From contig DATAYF010000774.1 in the NCBI GenBank assembly GCA_036272735.1, forward strand, positions 1-9,154: a stretch of DNA of 9,154 nucleotides. The letters run 5' to 3'. This DNA comes from DATAYF01 sp036272735 (GTDB lineage: Bacteria; Chloroflexota; Ktedonobacteria; Ktedonobacterales; Ktedonobacteraceae). Positions 1 through 6,006 of the stretch are shown here, piece after piece (position 1 is the first letter of the stretch; each line of letters starts with the position of its first letter). The notes under the pieces were generated by a model. It did not search any database. It was not told the origin of the DNA and was given only the letters and a program-made list of their open reading frames with translations. The position numbers and the translations under genes were made by a program.

Positions 1-141
1 AGGACTGGATGAGCACGGGCGTCTTGTCAGTACACCCCGATGTGTCGAGCGATGAAGCCAAAGCGGCGCGGCGGCAACGCTACGCCGAGTTGCGGTGGAG
101 CCCAGACACAAGCCCCGCGCTTTAGCGCTGGGGTAACTGAC
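1..141 (+). mobile_element. Right end of an IS200/IS605-type (tnpB) element with terminal hairpin
   Basis: Seen: bases 113-133 form a hairpin with stem CCCC (113-116) plus GCGC (117-120), loop TTTA (121-124), then GCGC (125-128), one bulged T (129) and GGGG (130-133). It is followed by TAACTGAC, ending at 141. Known: IS200/IS605 right ends carry a short GC hairpin with a bulged T, usually lying over the end of tnpB, and many finish in a motif like GTAGTTGAC where TnpA cleaves. In such elements the 3' part is also the scaffold of the omega (reRNA) RNA, with the guide beginning just outside the element. Inferred: the element ends at about 141, and bases 142 to about 160 would be the guide region. 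The rest of the element is left of the window, so the family call rests only on this terminus. Confidence 0.5.
3..125 (+). CDS. C-terminal tail of a probable TnpB-like protein (partial)
   Basis: One frame is open from base 3 to a TAG at 123-125, giving about 40 residues that end in SPDTSPAL. The last codons are made from the 5' arm of the terminal hairpin, a layout common for tnpB genes in IS200/IS605 elements. The segment is charged (a run rich in Glu, Ala, Lys and Arg, then a Trp-Ser-Pro tail) and holds no zinc-finger or RuvC motif, which would lie upstream. It could also be non-coding sequence inside the element end. Only the position relative to the hairpin supports the call. Confidence 0.35.
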   Translation, partial: DWMSTGVLSVHPDVSSDEAKAARRQRYAELRWSPDTSPAL

Positions 142-403
142 ATACAAGAACTAACAGTTATTGTAAACACTATAAATGAGCTCGACCAGTGAGAAAACAG
201 TACGCCGATGAGCCGAAAACGACACAAAAAAAGATGACGAGAGCGAAGCATTTTCAGAAGATGACATGCATCTGTGCAGGTGATAGAGCTATCATCTCGT
301 ATGGGACACAACCTCCCTCAGTCATCTGGGAGGCCTCTGGATATGCTCCTATCCTCTTCCGAGACACAGAGGATTCAGAAGGCACGAGTTGGAGTGGGAA
401 TGA

Positions 404-1462
404 TCAGCTTCTTCTGCTCTGCGCCTGGTTTATCACACTGGAGGCATTCCCCCCCGTAAACAGGTCCGACACAAAGATGCGTGCACGTCGTTTTACTGCA
501 GGCACCACAAGAACATGCGGGTGTTTCGGCAGGAAATACACGGGAAACCGTTTCCCTCTGGCATAGGTCGCGACGAATTGCCGGTACTTTTGTAAGGTGC
601 GTTTATCCTGATCCTGAATCCGATAGACCGTGTTGTCCTGGCAGATCTGCCCATCGCTCATCTGCCAGCGCCAGTCCAACTGGACCCAGGAAAGGGCGGA
701 GTTTCCTCCTGAACGCCAACCGGAAATCTCATGCTGAATACTGGCGATCTCAGCCAGCGCCTCTTCCCCATAGCGCTGGAGATAAGCACGTTTCACAGAA
801 GCGTAAAGTGGTGGAAGCCAGAAATAGCTTCCGATAATTGCGTCACCCCCAATAACGATAGCTGCAACTGCTGGCCAGAGTGTCTGAGGGGTATTGGGAT
901 CAAATACCAGGATCACCAAAAAGACCCAGGCCCAAAAGAAAATTGCTATCAGGAGCGTCAGGACAGCAAATAGCACACACCCTGCCCCTGTCGAAAGCTT
1001 TCTCTGGATCGATCCTTGCATGATGCCGGATGGATCTACCTGTGTCTGTATCCGAGCGGTCAACCGTCGGCCCCGCTCTAAATACAGTCGTCCGAGCACG
1101 GGGGAATCTGCCGGTTTCGTTCTCTCCTGGCTGGTCTTCAGCGCTTCCTTTCGGAGCTTCTTGATCGCGGCATCTAATTGTCTCTCGGAGAGTTGCTTGA
1201 TCTCCGCTTGCGAGAGCTGCCTGATGGTGGCTCCATCCCCCGTCAACGGCTCATCCTCCCGCACCTGGCTCCGGCTCCCCTGCCGCCTTGCTTCTTCTGC
1301 CTCCAACTGGTCCAGCGGAGAAGGTCTCGGCTTCGCTTCGCTCGAGTGGTCTTTATGCAACCGCTTCTGGAGTCCTTTGACCGCAGCTTGCAATTGTTCG
1401 TCAGAAAGCTGCCTATTTACCACTGGGAGGAAAAGAGCGTTGGCCCCTTGCAAACATACCAT
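404..1462 (-). CDS. Two-helix membrane protein with DUF3592-like C-terminal domain
   Basis: The protein is about 352 residues if the ATG at 1462 is used. Residues 1-150 are hydrophilic and likely cytosolic. They contain two related copies of a roughly 45-residue unit (17-61 and 89-133) sharing the core QLS..QL.AA.K.L.K and a trailing SP..L..E..RR. Two hydrophobic helices follow (about 160-187 and 195-217). The C-terminal part (about 228-333) runs GEEALAEIASIQ..., a Trp-rich strand segment, then YARGKRFPVYFLPKHPHVLVV. This is the pattern of DUF3592 proteins, in which a short extracytoplasmic beta domain ends in a 'GK.V.VYY.P..P' motif. The function of that family is unknown. The start is unsure: no good ribosome site precedes 1462, which lies inside a TetR operator, and the open frame extends antisense into the tetR gene. 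A downstream non-ATG start is possible. The gene diverges from the TetR operon and may share its control. Confidence 0.7.
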   Translation of the reverse strand: MVCLQGANALFLPVVNRQLSDEQLQAAVKGLQKRLHKDHSSEAKPRPSPLDQLEAEEARRQGSRSQVREDEPLTGDGATIRQLSQAEIKQLSERQLDAAIKKLRKEALKTSQERTKPADSPVLGRLYLERGRRLTARIQTQVDPSGIMQGSIQRKLSTGAGCVLFAVLTLLIAIFFWAWVFLVILVFDPNTPQTLWPAVAAIVIGGDAIIGSYFWLPPLYASVKRAYLQRYGEEALAEIASIQHEISGWRSGGNSALSWVQLDWRWQMSDGQICQDNTVYRIQDQDKRTLQKYRQFVATYARGKRFPVYFLPKHPHVLVVPAVKRRARIFVSDLFTGGNASSVINQAQSRRS

Positions 1463-1477
1463 ACGGTATGGTATGAT
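1448..1477 (+). promoter_or_regulatory. Promoter of the TetR-YciI-PPOX operon
   Basis: A -35-like TTGCAA (1448-1453, 4 of 6 consensus bases) and a -10-like TATGAT (1472-1477, 5 of 6) are separated by 18 bp. Transcription would begin near 1484, leaving a leader of about 35 nt before the tetR start at 1520. The spacer is filled by the palindrome described separately, so a bound repressor would block polymerase directly. Confidence 0.55.
1455..1475. promoter_or_regulatory. Probable TetR-family operator (10-bp perfect palindrome)
   Basis: The arms CATACCATAC (1455-1464) and GTATGGTATG (1466-1475) are exact reverse complements around a single G (1465). A 21-bp, odd-centred, perfect palindrome directly upstream of a tetR-type gene is the classic form of an autoregulatory TetR site. 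It fills the spacer of the promoter for the downstream operon and covers the first codons of the divergent membrane-protein frame, so one site could control both directions. Which regulator binds is inferred from adjacency. Confidence 0.75.
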
Positions 1478-1519
1478 CTTGAAGAAGAGAAATGCCTCGA
1501 ACAAAGAGAGGAATAGGTT

Positions 1520-2071
1520 ATGGCGCAACTCAGCAGACGCAGATGGCTTGAGGAAGGGCTCGCCCTGCTTGAAGAGGCAGGTGCCGAAGCGCTTACCATC
1601 GAGTCCCTGACCAATCGACTTGGGGTGACAAAGGGGTCCTTTTATCACCATTTTACCAATTACCAGGACTTTAAGGAAAGTTTGCTAGCGTTTTGGGAAG
1701 AAGACGGAACGCTTCGCATCATCCAATGGGCCGAACAGGGGGCTTCCTCACCAGAAAAGTTGGCACGGGTGCTGCAAGCGAGCTTACACCCTTACAGGCT
1801 CGACGTGGCTTTGCGTGCCTGGGCATTACAAGATGCACAGGTGCGCGTTCACCAGCAGCGGATCGACCAGCAGCGGCTGGAGTATCTCGAAGCATTGGTC
1901 TTTGCCACCAGGGCTGATCGTCTCTCCGCCCAGCAGTTTGCCAGAGTCCTCTACAGTCTCTACGTAGGCAGTCAGCACATCATCCCACCCATTGAGGGCG
2001 AGGATCTGGGCGCTTTGTACCAGCTCGTCCAACAGTGGTTGGCAAAGGAGAGACAGCAATGTTTGTCGTGA
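1520..2071 (+). CDS. TetR/AcrR-family transcriptional regulator
   Basis: This 183-residue protein is near the usual 190-220 for the family. The N-terminal HTH covers about residues 24-46: LTIESLTNRLGVTKGSFYHH, where SFYHHF is the typical recognition-helix signature. The C-terminal part is all helical, rich in Gln and Leu, and would form the ligand-binding and dimer domain; its ligand cannot be read from sequence. The start is fixed by AGAGAGG about 8 nt upstream. It is the first gene of an operon whose second gene starts inside its last codons. The palindrome in its promoter strongly suggests that it represses itself and the two enzyme-like genes downstream until an inducer binds. Confidence 0.9.
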   Translation: MAQLSRRRWLEEGLALLEEAGAEALTIESLTNRLGVTKGSFYHHFTNYQDFKESLLAFWEEDGTLRIIQWAEQGASSPEKLARVLQASLHPYRLDVALRAWALQDAQVRVHQQRIDQQRLEYLEALVFATRADRLSAQQFARVLYSLYVGSQHIIPPIEGEDLGALYQLVQQWLAKERQQCLS

Positions 2072-2385
2072 TCTATACCCCTGGCCCAGCATGGCAGACG
2101 GGGAAAACGGTGGCGGAGCAACCTTTTTATCGCGAACATGGCAAGTATATGAAACAGTTTTTTGCGGCCAGGCAGCTGCTCATGGGCGGTGCTTTTCTGG
2201 ACAATCAGGGCGGCCTGGGCATTCTCGATGTCGAGGGCGAAGCGCAGGCGCGGGAAATCGTCACACACGATCCGGCGGTGCTGGCGCGGGTGTTTGAACC
2301 TCACCTGCATCCCTGGCATGCCTACTTCAATCAGTATCAAGCTCTGCGAAAGAGTCCATCGGGCGACAAGGAGGTCTTGCAATGA
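2059..2385 (+). CDS. YciI-like (YCII-domain) protein
   Basis: A 108-residue protein with the YCII pattern: an N-terminal strand FVVIYTPGPAW, REHGKYM with His27, a central GGAFLDNQGGLGILDVE hairpin, then the conserved THDPAVLARVF segment (His70, Asp71, Pro72) and a C-terminal HPWHAYF. YCII proteins have a dimeric alpha-beta barrel fold. A His-Asp pair is thought to act in dehydration or dechlorination chemistry in some members, but most have no known reaction. The ATG at 2059 is chosen over the upstream in-frame ATG at 2035 because AAAGGAGAG precedes it at good spacing and the protein then begins at the family start. It overlaps the tetR stop by 13 nt, implying translational coupling. Confidence 0.85.
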   Translation: MFVVIYTPGPAWQTGKTVAEQPFYREHGKYMKQFFAARQLLMGGAFLDNQGGLGILDVEGEAQAREIVTHDPAVLARVFEPHLHPWHAYFNQYQALRKSPSGDKEVLQ

Positions 2386-2768
2386 CCAACCCACTACAGG
2401 CTCTTGAACGCTTTGTTCGTCCGAAGACGATCCTGCTCACGAGCTATCGCCGCAACGGCACCTCGGTGGGCACGCCGGTGAATATCGCCGTCAATGGGAA
2501 GCACGCCTTCGTCCGTACGTGGGACACAACATGGAAGTTCAGGCGCATCCGCAACAATCCCGTGGTCGAGATCGCCCCGTCGACCTGGCGCGGTCAGCCC
2601 ACCGGCCCAGCGATCCGTGCCCACGCTCGGGTACTGGATGGCAGTGAGGCGCTCCATGCTGCTCACGCCCTTGCCCGCAAGTATCCTATGCTGCACGGTA
2701 TCCTCGTTCCGCTTGTCCACCGGCTGAGAGGCTATCGGACTGTGCATATCGAGCTGACGCCCGATTGA
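2382..2768 (+). CDS. PPOX-class F420-type oxidoreductase (split-barrel flavoprotein-like)
   Basis: This 128-residue protein matches the small split-barrel PPOX family grouped with mycobacterial F420-dependent members (Rv2061-like). It has TSYRRNGTSVGTPVNIAV (20-37), a strand with VRT (44-46), then the cofactor-contact stretch KFRRIRNNPVVEIAPSTWRG (52-71) and an ARVLDG strand (82-87). Family members bind FMN or the deazaflavin F420 and reduce small unsaturated or quinone-like compounds; the substrate here is unknown. The ATG overlaps the yciI-like stop as ATGA (2382-2385) with GGAGG just upstream, so the three genes form one coupled operon. A role in handling a reactive or toxic small molecule sensed by the TetR protein is inferred from this context. 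Confidence 0.85.
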   Translation: MTNPLQALERFVRPKTILLTSYRRNGTSVGTPVNIAVNGKHAFVRTWDTTWKFRRIRNNPVVEIAPSTWRGQPTGPAIRAHARVLDGSEALHAAHALARKYPMLHGILVPLVHRLRGYRTVHIELTPD

Positions 2769-2850
2769 CCACTCGACCCAGGCAGCGCCTGCCATATGCT
2801 GGTTGATTCTGCTTTAGGAGCTTCAATGTTTTCCAGGCTCGGAGACAAAA

Positions 2851-3006
2851 ATGACTCTTTCGTCGTATGGTCCTTTTTCCAGTCACGATCGAGCACAGGG
2901 CTGCCCTTTAGAACTGAACGGATGGGATACAAGCGATATTCAAGAGCATCAGTTGGCTTACCAAGCGTCTCTGCAGGCTGATGAGGTCGATCTCCATCAA
3001 TCCTGA
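2851..3006 (+). CDS. Possible small hypothetical protein (51 aa)
   Basis: ATG at 2851 opens a 51-codon frame ending at TGA 3004-3006, preceded by CGGAGA at suitable spacing. The product begins MTLSSYGPFSSHDR and ends in a hydrophilic QEHQLAYQASLQADEVDLHQS-type tail; it has no membrane segment, and I recognise no family. It lies in the 331-nt gap between the PPOX gene and the methyltransferase and in the same frame as the latter, separated by one stop and a further 93 nt. A competing frame from ATG 2826, with AGGAG upstream, also gives 51 codons, so neither is certain. The gap shows nothing else apart from the leader frame described separately. Confidence 0.3.
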   Translation: MTLSSYGPFSSHDRAQGCPLELNGWDTSDIQEHQLAYQASLQADEVDLHQS

Positions 3007-3071
3007 GCATGTTGGCGAATTCCACAATCCCAGCTGGGCTCCATCCGTCCAACTATTCAAAGGAGATCCAC

Positions 3072-3116
3072 ATGTTTTTGTCCCTCATGGAGGAATTTTA
3101 TGTCCTACCTTTTTAA
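3072..3116 (+). CDS. Possible 14-residue leader peptide overlapping the methyltransferase start
   Basis: AAAGGAGAT (3059-3067) is one of the strongest ribosome sites in the window and is followed 6 nt after AGGAG by ATG 3072. The frame reads MFLSLMEEFYVLPF and stops at TAA 3114-3116, 17 nt inside the methyltransferase gene in another frame. The methyltransferase's own Shine-Dalgarno (GGAGGAA) lies within this mini-frame, so ribosomes translating the leader would pass over or re-initiate at it. The arrangement fits translational coupling or a leader-type control, but the frame is short enough to occur by chance. Confidence 0.35.
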   Translation: MFLSLMEEFYVLPF

Positions 3117-3870
3117 AGATACAGACAAAGCGGCCCACAGATTACGCCTCCTTGCCGATGTGTTTGCCTTCTCAAGCCGTCCTTTTCTGCAAACAGTGAT
3201 TGGCACAGCACCGGAGTTGGTTGTCGATCTGGGATGTGGACCGGGGTATACCACGCACCTTTTGGCAGAGATCACACAGGGTGCCCGGATCATCGGTCTC
3301 GACAATTCCGAGTACTTTCTTTCTCTGGCAAGGAGGAATGCACCTGCACATCTCTCATTTGCTCGTCATGACGTCACCCAGACTCCTTTTCCCGCTGGAC
3401 CAGGTGATCTTATCTTCTGCCGCATGCTCCTGACCCACCTGCGAGATCCCCTCTCCGTGCTTGGGCGCTGGGGGACACAATTGCGTCCTCAGGGCTTCCT
3501 ACTGGTGGAAGAAGTCGAGTGGATTCAGACGGAGCACTCGCTTTTGCGCCGCTATCTGGAGATCCAGGCGGCCCTGTTCAGACAGCAAGCAAACGAACTC
3601 TACATCGGCCCGAGGCTTCAGCAATATCAGGGGAATGACCGGCTCAAACGCCGCCTGAGCCGCGTCTATCACCTGCCTGTTTCGACAGCGCAGGTGGCGA
3701 CGATGTTTTCAATGAATCTCCCATCGTGGAAAAATCATCCTTTCATCCAACAGCAGTATGGAACTATCATCGATCAAATGGAACAAGATTTGCAAGCCCT
3801 GGCGACCACTGCCACCAGCGAAGGAGAGAACATATGGGGCATGCGTCAGCTTGCCTATGAGCGTACATAA
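3100..3870 (+). CDS. Class I SAM-dependent methyltransferase
   Basis: A 256-residue protein with the Rossmann-like SAM-binding core. Motif I is VVDLGCGPGY (41-50), the ribose-binding acidic strand end is IIGLDNS (64-70), motif III includes ARHDVTQTPFP (88-98), and LIFCRMLLTHLRDP (104-117) is the post-motif 'R.LLTHL' helix seen in UbiE/Methyltransf_11/25-like enzymes. GFLLVEEVEW (132-141) is the following strand. The C-terminal hundred residues are helical and probably form the acceptor-binding cap. It should transfer a methyl group from SAM to a small molecule; the acceptor is unknown. The start is supported by GGAGGAA 7 nt upstream. The gene has its own leader region and is not obviously in the preceding operon. 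Confidence 0.88.
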   Translation: MSYLFKDTDKAAHRLRLLADVFAFSSRPFLQTVIGTAPELVVDLGCGPGYTTHLLAEITQGARIIGLDNSEYFLSLARRNAPAHLSFARHDVTQTPFPAGPGDLIFCRMLLTHLRDPLSVLGRWGTQLRPQGFLLVEEVEWIQTEHSLLRRYLEIQAALFRQQANELYIGPRLQQYQGNDRLKRRLSRVYHLPVSTAQVATMFSMNLPSWKNHPFIQQQYGTIIDQMEQDLQALATTATSEGENIWGMRQLAYERT

Positions 3871-4049
3871 AACAGAGAAAGTGATCCTGCCTCAGTTAAG
3901 TGGCCTTTTATCCCGACTTTACAGCAAAATTGTTCTTACACACTCACTTGGTCAGTTCTGCTGCTCTGTTGCCGAGAGCTTGCTTTGCTACTATCGTGTC
4001 GTTGGCTGGTACAGCCGTGAGGCATAAACATGATCTGAAGGAGATTCTC

Positions 4050-4472
4050 ATGAAATTTGCGAAAAGAGTGTTCCTGATTGCAGGAATCTACGGTATTCTC
4101 GTGGTAGCGCCACTCTTTCTAGCAGAAACAATGCTTGATGCGACGCAACCACCAGCGATCACTCACCCGGAATATTACTATGGTTTTGCATGGGTGACAT
4201 TAGCATGGCAAGTGCTCTTCCTTGTACTGTCGAGAGACCCTCTACGCTATCGACCAATGATGCTGGTGGCTGTCCTCGAAAAAGCCTCTGGGATCGTATT
4301 CATCCTGCTTGTCGTTCTCCATCGATCTCCATTCTCCATGTTGATCGGGATCGTTGATGTCGTTCTTGGTATCCTGTTCCTAATAGCCCATGCGAAAACG
4401 GCCCCTTCCAGGGTTCAGCAAGAACGGAGGAAAAGTCATAGATTGAACGAGAGCGTACCAGCGACGTTTTAA
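4050..4472 (+). CDS. Four-helix integral membrane protein of unknown function
   Basis: A 140-residue protein with four predicted membrane helices at about 7-25, 43-61, 69-90 and 96-114, a short N-terminus and a basic hydrophilic tail (about 115-140). The loop after helix two, SRDPLRYRPMM, and the segment EYYYGFAWVTLAWQ recur, from memory, in small uncharacterised bacterial membrane proteins, but I cannot name a family or function. ATG 4050 is preferred over an in-frame upstream ATG at 3900 because AAGGAG lies 8 nt before it and the upstream 50 codons do not look like protein. It lies 179 nt after the methyltransferase on the same strand and could be co-transcribed. Confidence 0.75.
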   Translation: MKFAKRVFLIAGIYGILVVAPLFLAETMLDATQPPAITHPEYYYGFAWVTLAWQVLFLVLSRDPLRYRPMMLVAVLEKASGIVFILLVVLHRSPFSMLIGIVDVVLGILFLIAHAKTAPSRVQQERRKSHRLNESVPATF

Positions 4473-4709
4473 TCGTCAGCGAGTATCGTAAGTGCCAGCG
4501 CACGCACAGGACAATGATCTCGGCCTGGAAATGACGCCATTTGAACGGATCCTGCTCGGTCATGATTGGCACTCTTTTTTCTTCTTTTTCACCAGCCATA
4601 ACAGATCAGCTTTCTTTTTGCAACACAGCCAAGAGAACGGAGCTGGGGACAGAATACCTACCACGGGACAACCCCAGATCCAGCAAGATCAACCACAAGC
4701 CGATCGTAA

Positions 4710-4889
4710 TTTGCCAGTGATGGTGCACTAAGTATTCCAGAAGTGCGACGACTCTTTTATTATCTTGTGAAGACTGTCCTCTTCTCTTCTCTCTACTACC
4801 TCGCTTGGTCGTATTGGAGGCGTACACATCAAGCCATCGCACGGCTTTGCCATTGCAAGCGCCGAATGGCTGTGCAACTACAACTGTAG
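4710..4889 (+). pseudogene. C-terminal remnant of a DDE transposase
   Basis: One frame is open from after a TAA at 4707-4709 to TAG at 4887-4889, with no start codon of its own. It reads LSIPEVRRLFYYLV, then a short linker, then LAWSYWRRTHQAIARLCHCKRR. The pattern LS.PE.RRL...., W..WRR.HQA.A..CH..RR is familiar to me as the C-terminal end of a group of bacterial DDE transposases common in actinobacteria and Ktedonobacteria. Upstream sequence in all three frames is interrupted, so the body of the gene is lost or badly decayed. It is a different transposase from the IS701-like one at 7378 and lies outside that element. Confidence 0.55.
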
Positions 4890-4990
4890 TACTAGAAAAA
4901 AAGCTCTTCTGTTATCTCACCAAGTTGACAATACCCTCCAGGCTGGCTCGTGCCCGTCCCTAAATGGTGTCTTTGTCAGCACCTTTTAAC

Positions 4991-5007
4991 CTAGACTTTA
5001 TCCATAT
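4991..5007 (+). repeat. Left terminal inverted repeat with CTAG target duplication
   Basis: CTAG (4991-4994) followed by ACTTTATCCATAT (4995-5007). It mirrors the right end at 8732-8748, with 16 of 17 positions matching including CTAG. A 14-bp exact match of this kind in 9 kb is very unlikely by chance. Confidence 0.75.
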
Positions 5008-5219
5008 TGACTGGACAAAAACGGAAGGCAGAGTAAGCTTCGCTCAAATCGGTCTCTTAGGCCCGCCGGAGATTTTTACAATGTTAGGGCGAGGTCGAGT
5101 TGTTCTCAGGTGAGCAATGCAAGTTACCGGCATCGTGTCAAGTGGTCAATTGCTTTCAAAGTAGGCACCTTATCGGCGGCGTAGAGGCGATATTTTAGGA
5201 GAGTCTTCTGGAGGTACCT

Positions 5220-5819
5220 CTACTCTCGTTTTGTATCGAGAGCCAGATGAGCTACGCCCTCCATGACAATCAGCAAGACATCATCGGCCACCTGTTCCGC
5301 CGAGAGCTTGATCCCCTCCCGGTACCAATGAACCGCTGCCCCCAAGATCGTCCAGCTTACGACACGGGCGATCGTCTCCACCGGGACTCGAAAGTTGGCC
5401 CCAGCACTCTTCTCCTGCTTCAGCCATGTTAAAAGGAGGTTGGCCAGCGCGTCCTTGGTGGCCCGTTCAATCAGCGGATCAACAACCTCCGCCGGGTCGC
5501 ACTGGCGATACTCGTCCTCGAAATGTTCCAGTACGACCTTCACGAGGAGACGCAACGTCTGCGTATTCCAGTGCGGCTCCGGTGGAAGACTCTGCTTCAG
5601 CAGTGATTGAAACTGGTCATGGATAAGTTCATCTAGTAAGGCATATTTGTCGGGATAATGAGCGTAAAACGTTCCTCGATTGACGTTGGCCCGGTCAGCG
5701 ATATCCTGAATCGTCATCGCCAGAAAGCCCTTCTCATTCATGGTATCGATGGCCGCTTGCCGTAAGAGTTGATGGGTGCGCTGGACACGTCGGTCCATAC
5801 TCTTCGGTGGAGTTGCCAT
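5220..5819 (-). CDS. TetR/AcrR-family transcriptional regulator (transposon passenger)
   Basis: A 199-residue protein with an N-terminal HTH: MTIQDIADRANVNRGTFYAHY (about 35-55), whose GTFYAHYPDK is the family signature. The C-terminal domain resembles the TetR_C_8-like group, with a helix of type ARVVSWTILGAAVHWYREG (151-169). The start at 5819 is chosen because AAAGGAGGA precedes it and the protein then begins a normal distance before the HTH; an upstream in-frame ATG at 5861 has no such site. The gene diverges from the aldo/keto reductase with 187 nt between starts, a typical layout for a repressor and its target. Both lie inside the IS701-like unit. Confidence 0.9.
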   Translation of the reverse strand: MATPPKSMDRRVQRTHQLLRQAAIDTMNEKGFLAMTIQDIADRANVNRGTFYAHYPDKYALLDELIHDQFQSLLKQSLPPEPHWNTQTLRLLVKVVLEHFEDEYRQCDPAEVVDPLIERATKDALANLLLTWLKQEKSAGANFRVPVETIARVVSWTILGAAVHWYREGIKLSAEQVADDVLLIVMEGVAHLALDTKRE

Positions 5820-5910
5820 AGCTCGTCCTCCTTTCTTCTCGGTGCATCTGTCACCTAACACATCTCCCCGTTTGTTCCCTACCCGACAAAAGCGCGAGTT
5901 TGCCGATTGA

Positions 5911-5939
5911 TTGTCGAGTTTCCAGGCTCTAGCATTATA
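5911..5939 (+). promoter_or_regulatory. Candidate promoter of the aldo/keto reductase gene
   Basis: TTGTCG (5911-5916) and ATTATA (5934-5939) are spaced by 17 bp, with alternatives shifted by one or two bases. The match to consensus is modest. It would give a leader of roughly 60 nt that contains the inverted repeat at 5947-5963. Confidence 0.3.
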
Positions 5940-5946
5940 GACAACC

Positions 5947-5963
5947 GTTGCTCAATAAGCAAC
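5947..5963. promoter_or_regulatory. Candidate operator for the passenger TetR regulator
   Basis: GTTGCTCA-A-TAAGCAAC is an odd-centred inverted repeat with 7 of 8 pairs matching, in the intergenic region between the divergent tetR and reductase genes and just downstream of the candidate -10. Its size and position suit a TetR dimer blocking reductase transcription. Binding by the neighbouring regulator is inferred. Confidence 0.45.
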
Positions 5964-6006
5964 AGTGATCACTATCCAACAGATGTAGGAAAAGGAGAAA
6001 AAAGCA

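Larger units (their letters stand above)
4473..5219. other. Gene-poor stretch spanning the left boundary of the transposon
   Basis: No intact gene is visible here. Bases 4473-4709 hold short frames with no recognisable protein and a T-rich patch near 4577-4590. Bases 4710-4889 are a transposase remnant. Bases 4890-4990 are unassigned, with a weak imperfect hairpin (about 4962-4988) ending in TTTT. From 4995 the sequence belongs to the IS701-like unit, and 4995-5219 is its left-end non-coding part up to the stop of the minus-strand tetR gene. Confidence 0.5.

Noticed and set aside
312..333. CCTCCC/GGGAGG hairpin downstream of the minus-strand membrane-protein gene
   Set aside because: Only a 6-bp stem with a 10-nt loop and no T run on either side; too weak to call a terminator.
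894..1610. A 238-codon plus-strand frame opposite the DUF3592-like gene
   Set aside because: Its product is rich in Ser, Cys and Arg without any recognisable motif. It lies antisense to a frame with clear membrane helices and a family-like domain, and it runs into the tetR gene.
1463..1651. Upstream extension of the minus-strand DUF3592-like frame to an ATG at 1651
   Set aside because: It would run antisense through the first 130 bases of a well-supported tetR gene, and the added residues do not look like protein.
2732..3052. 106-codon minus-strand frame between the PPOX and methyltransferase genes
   Set aside because: It overlaps the end of the PPOX gene, has no ribosome site I can see and no known motif. 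The plus-strand small frames in the same place have better starts.
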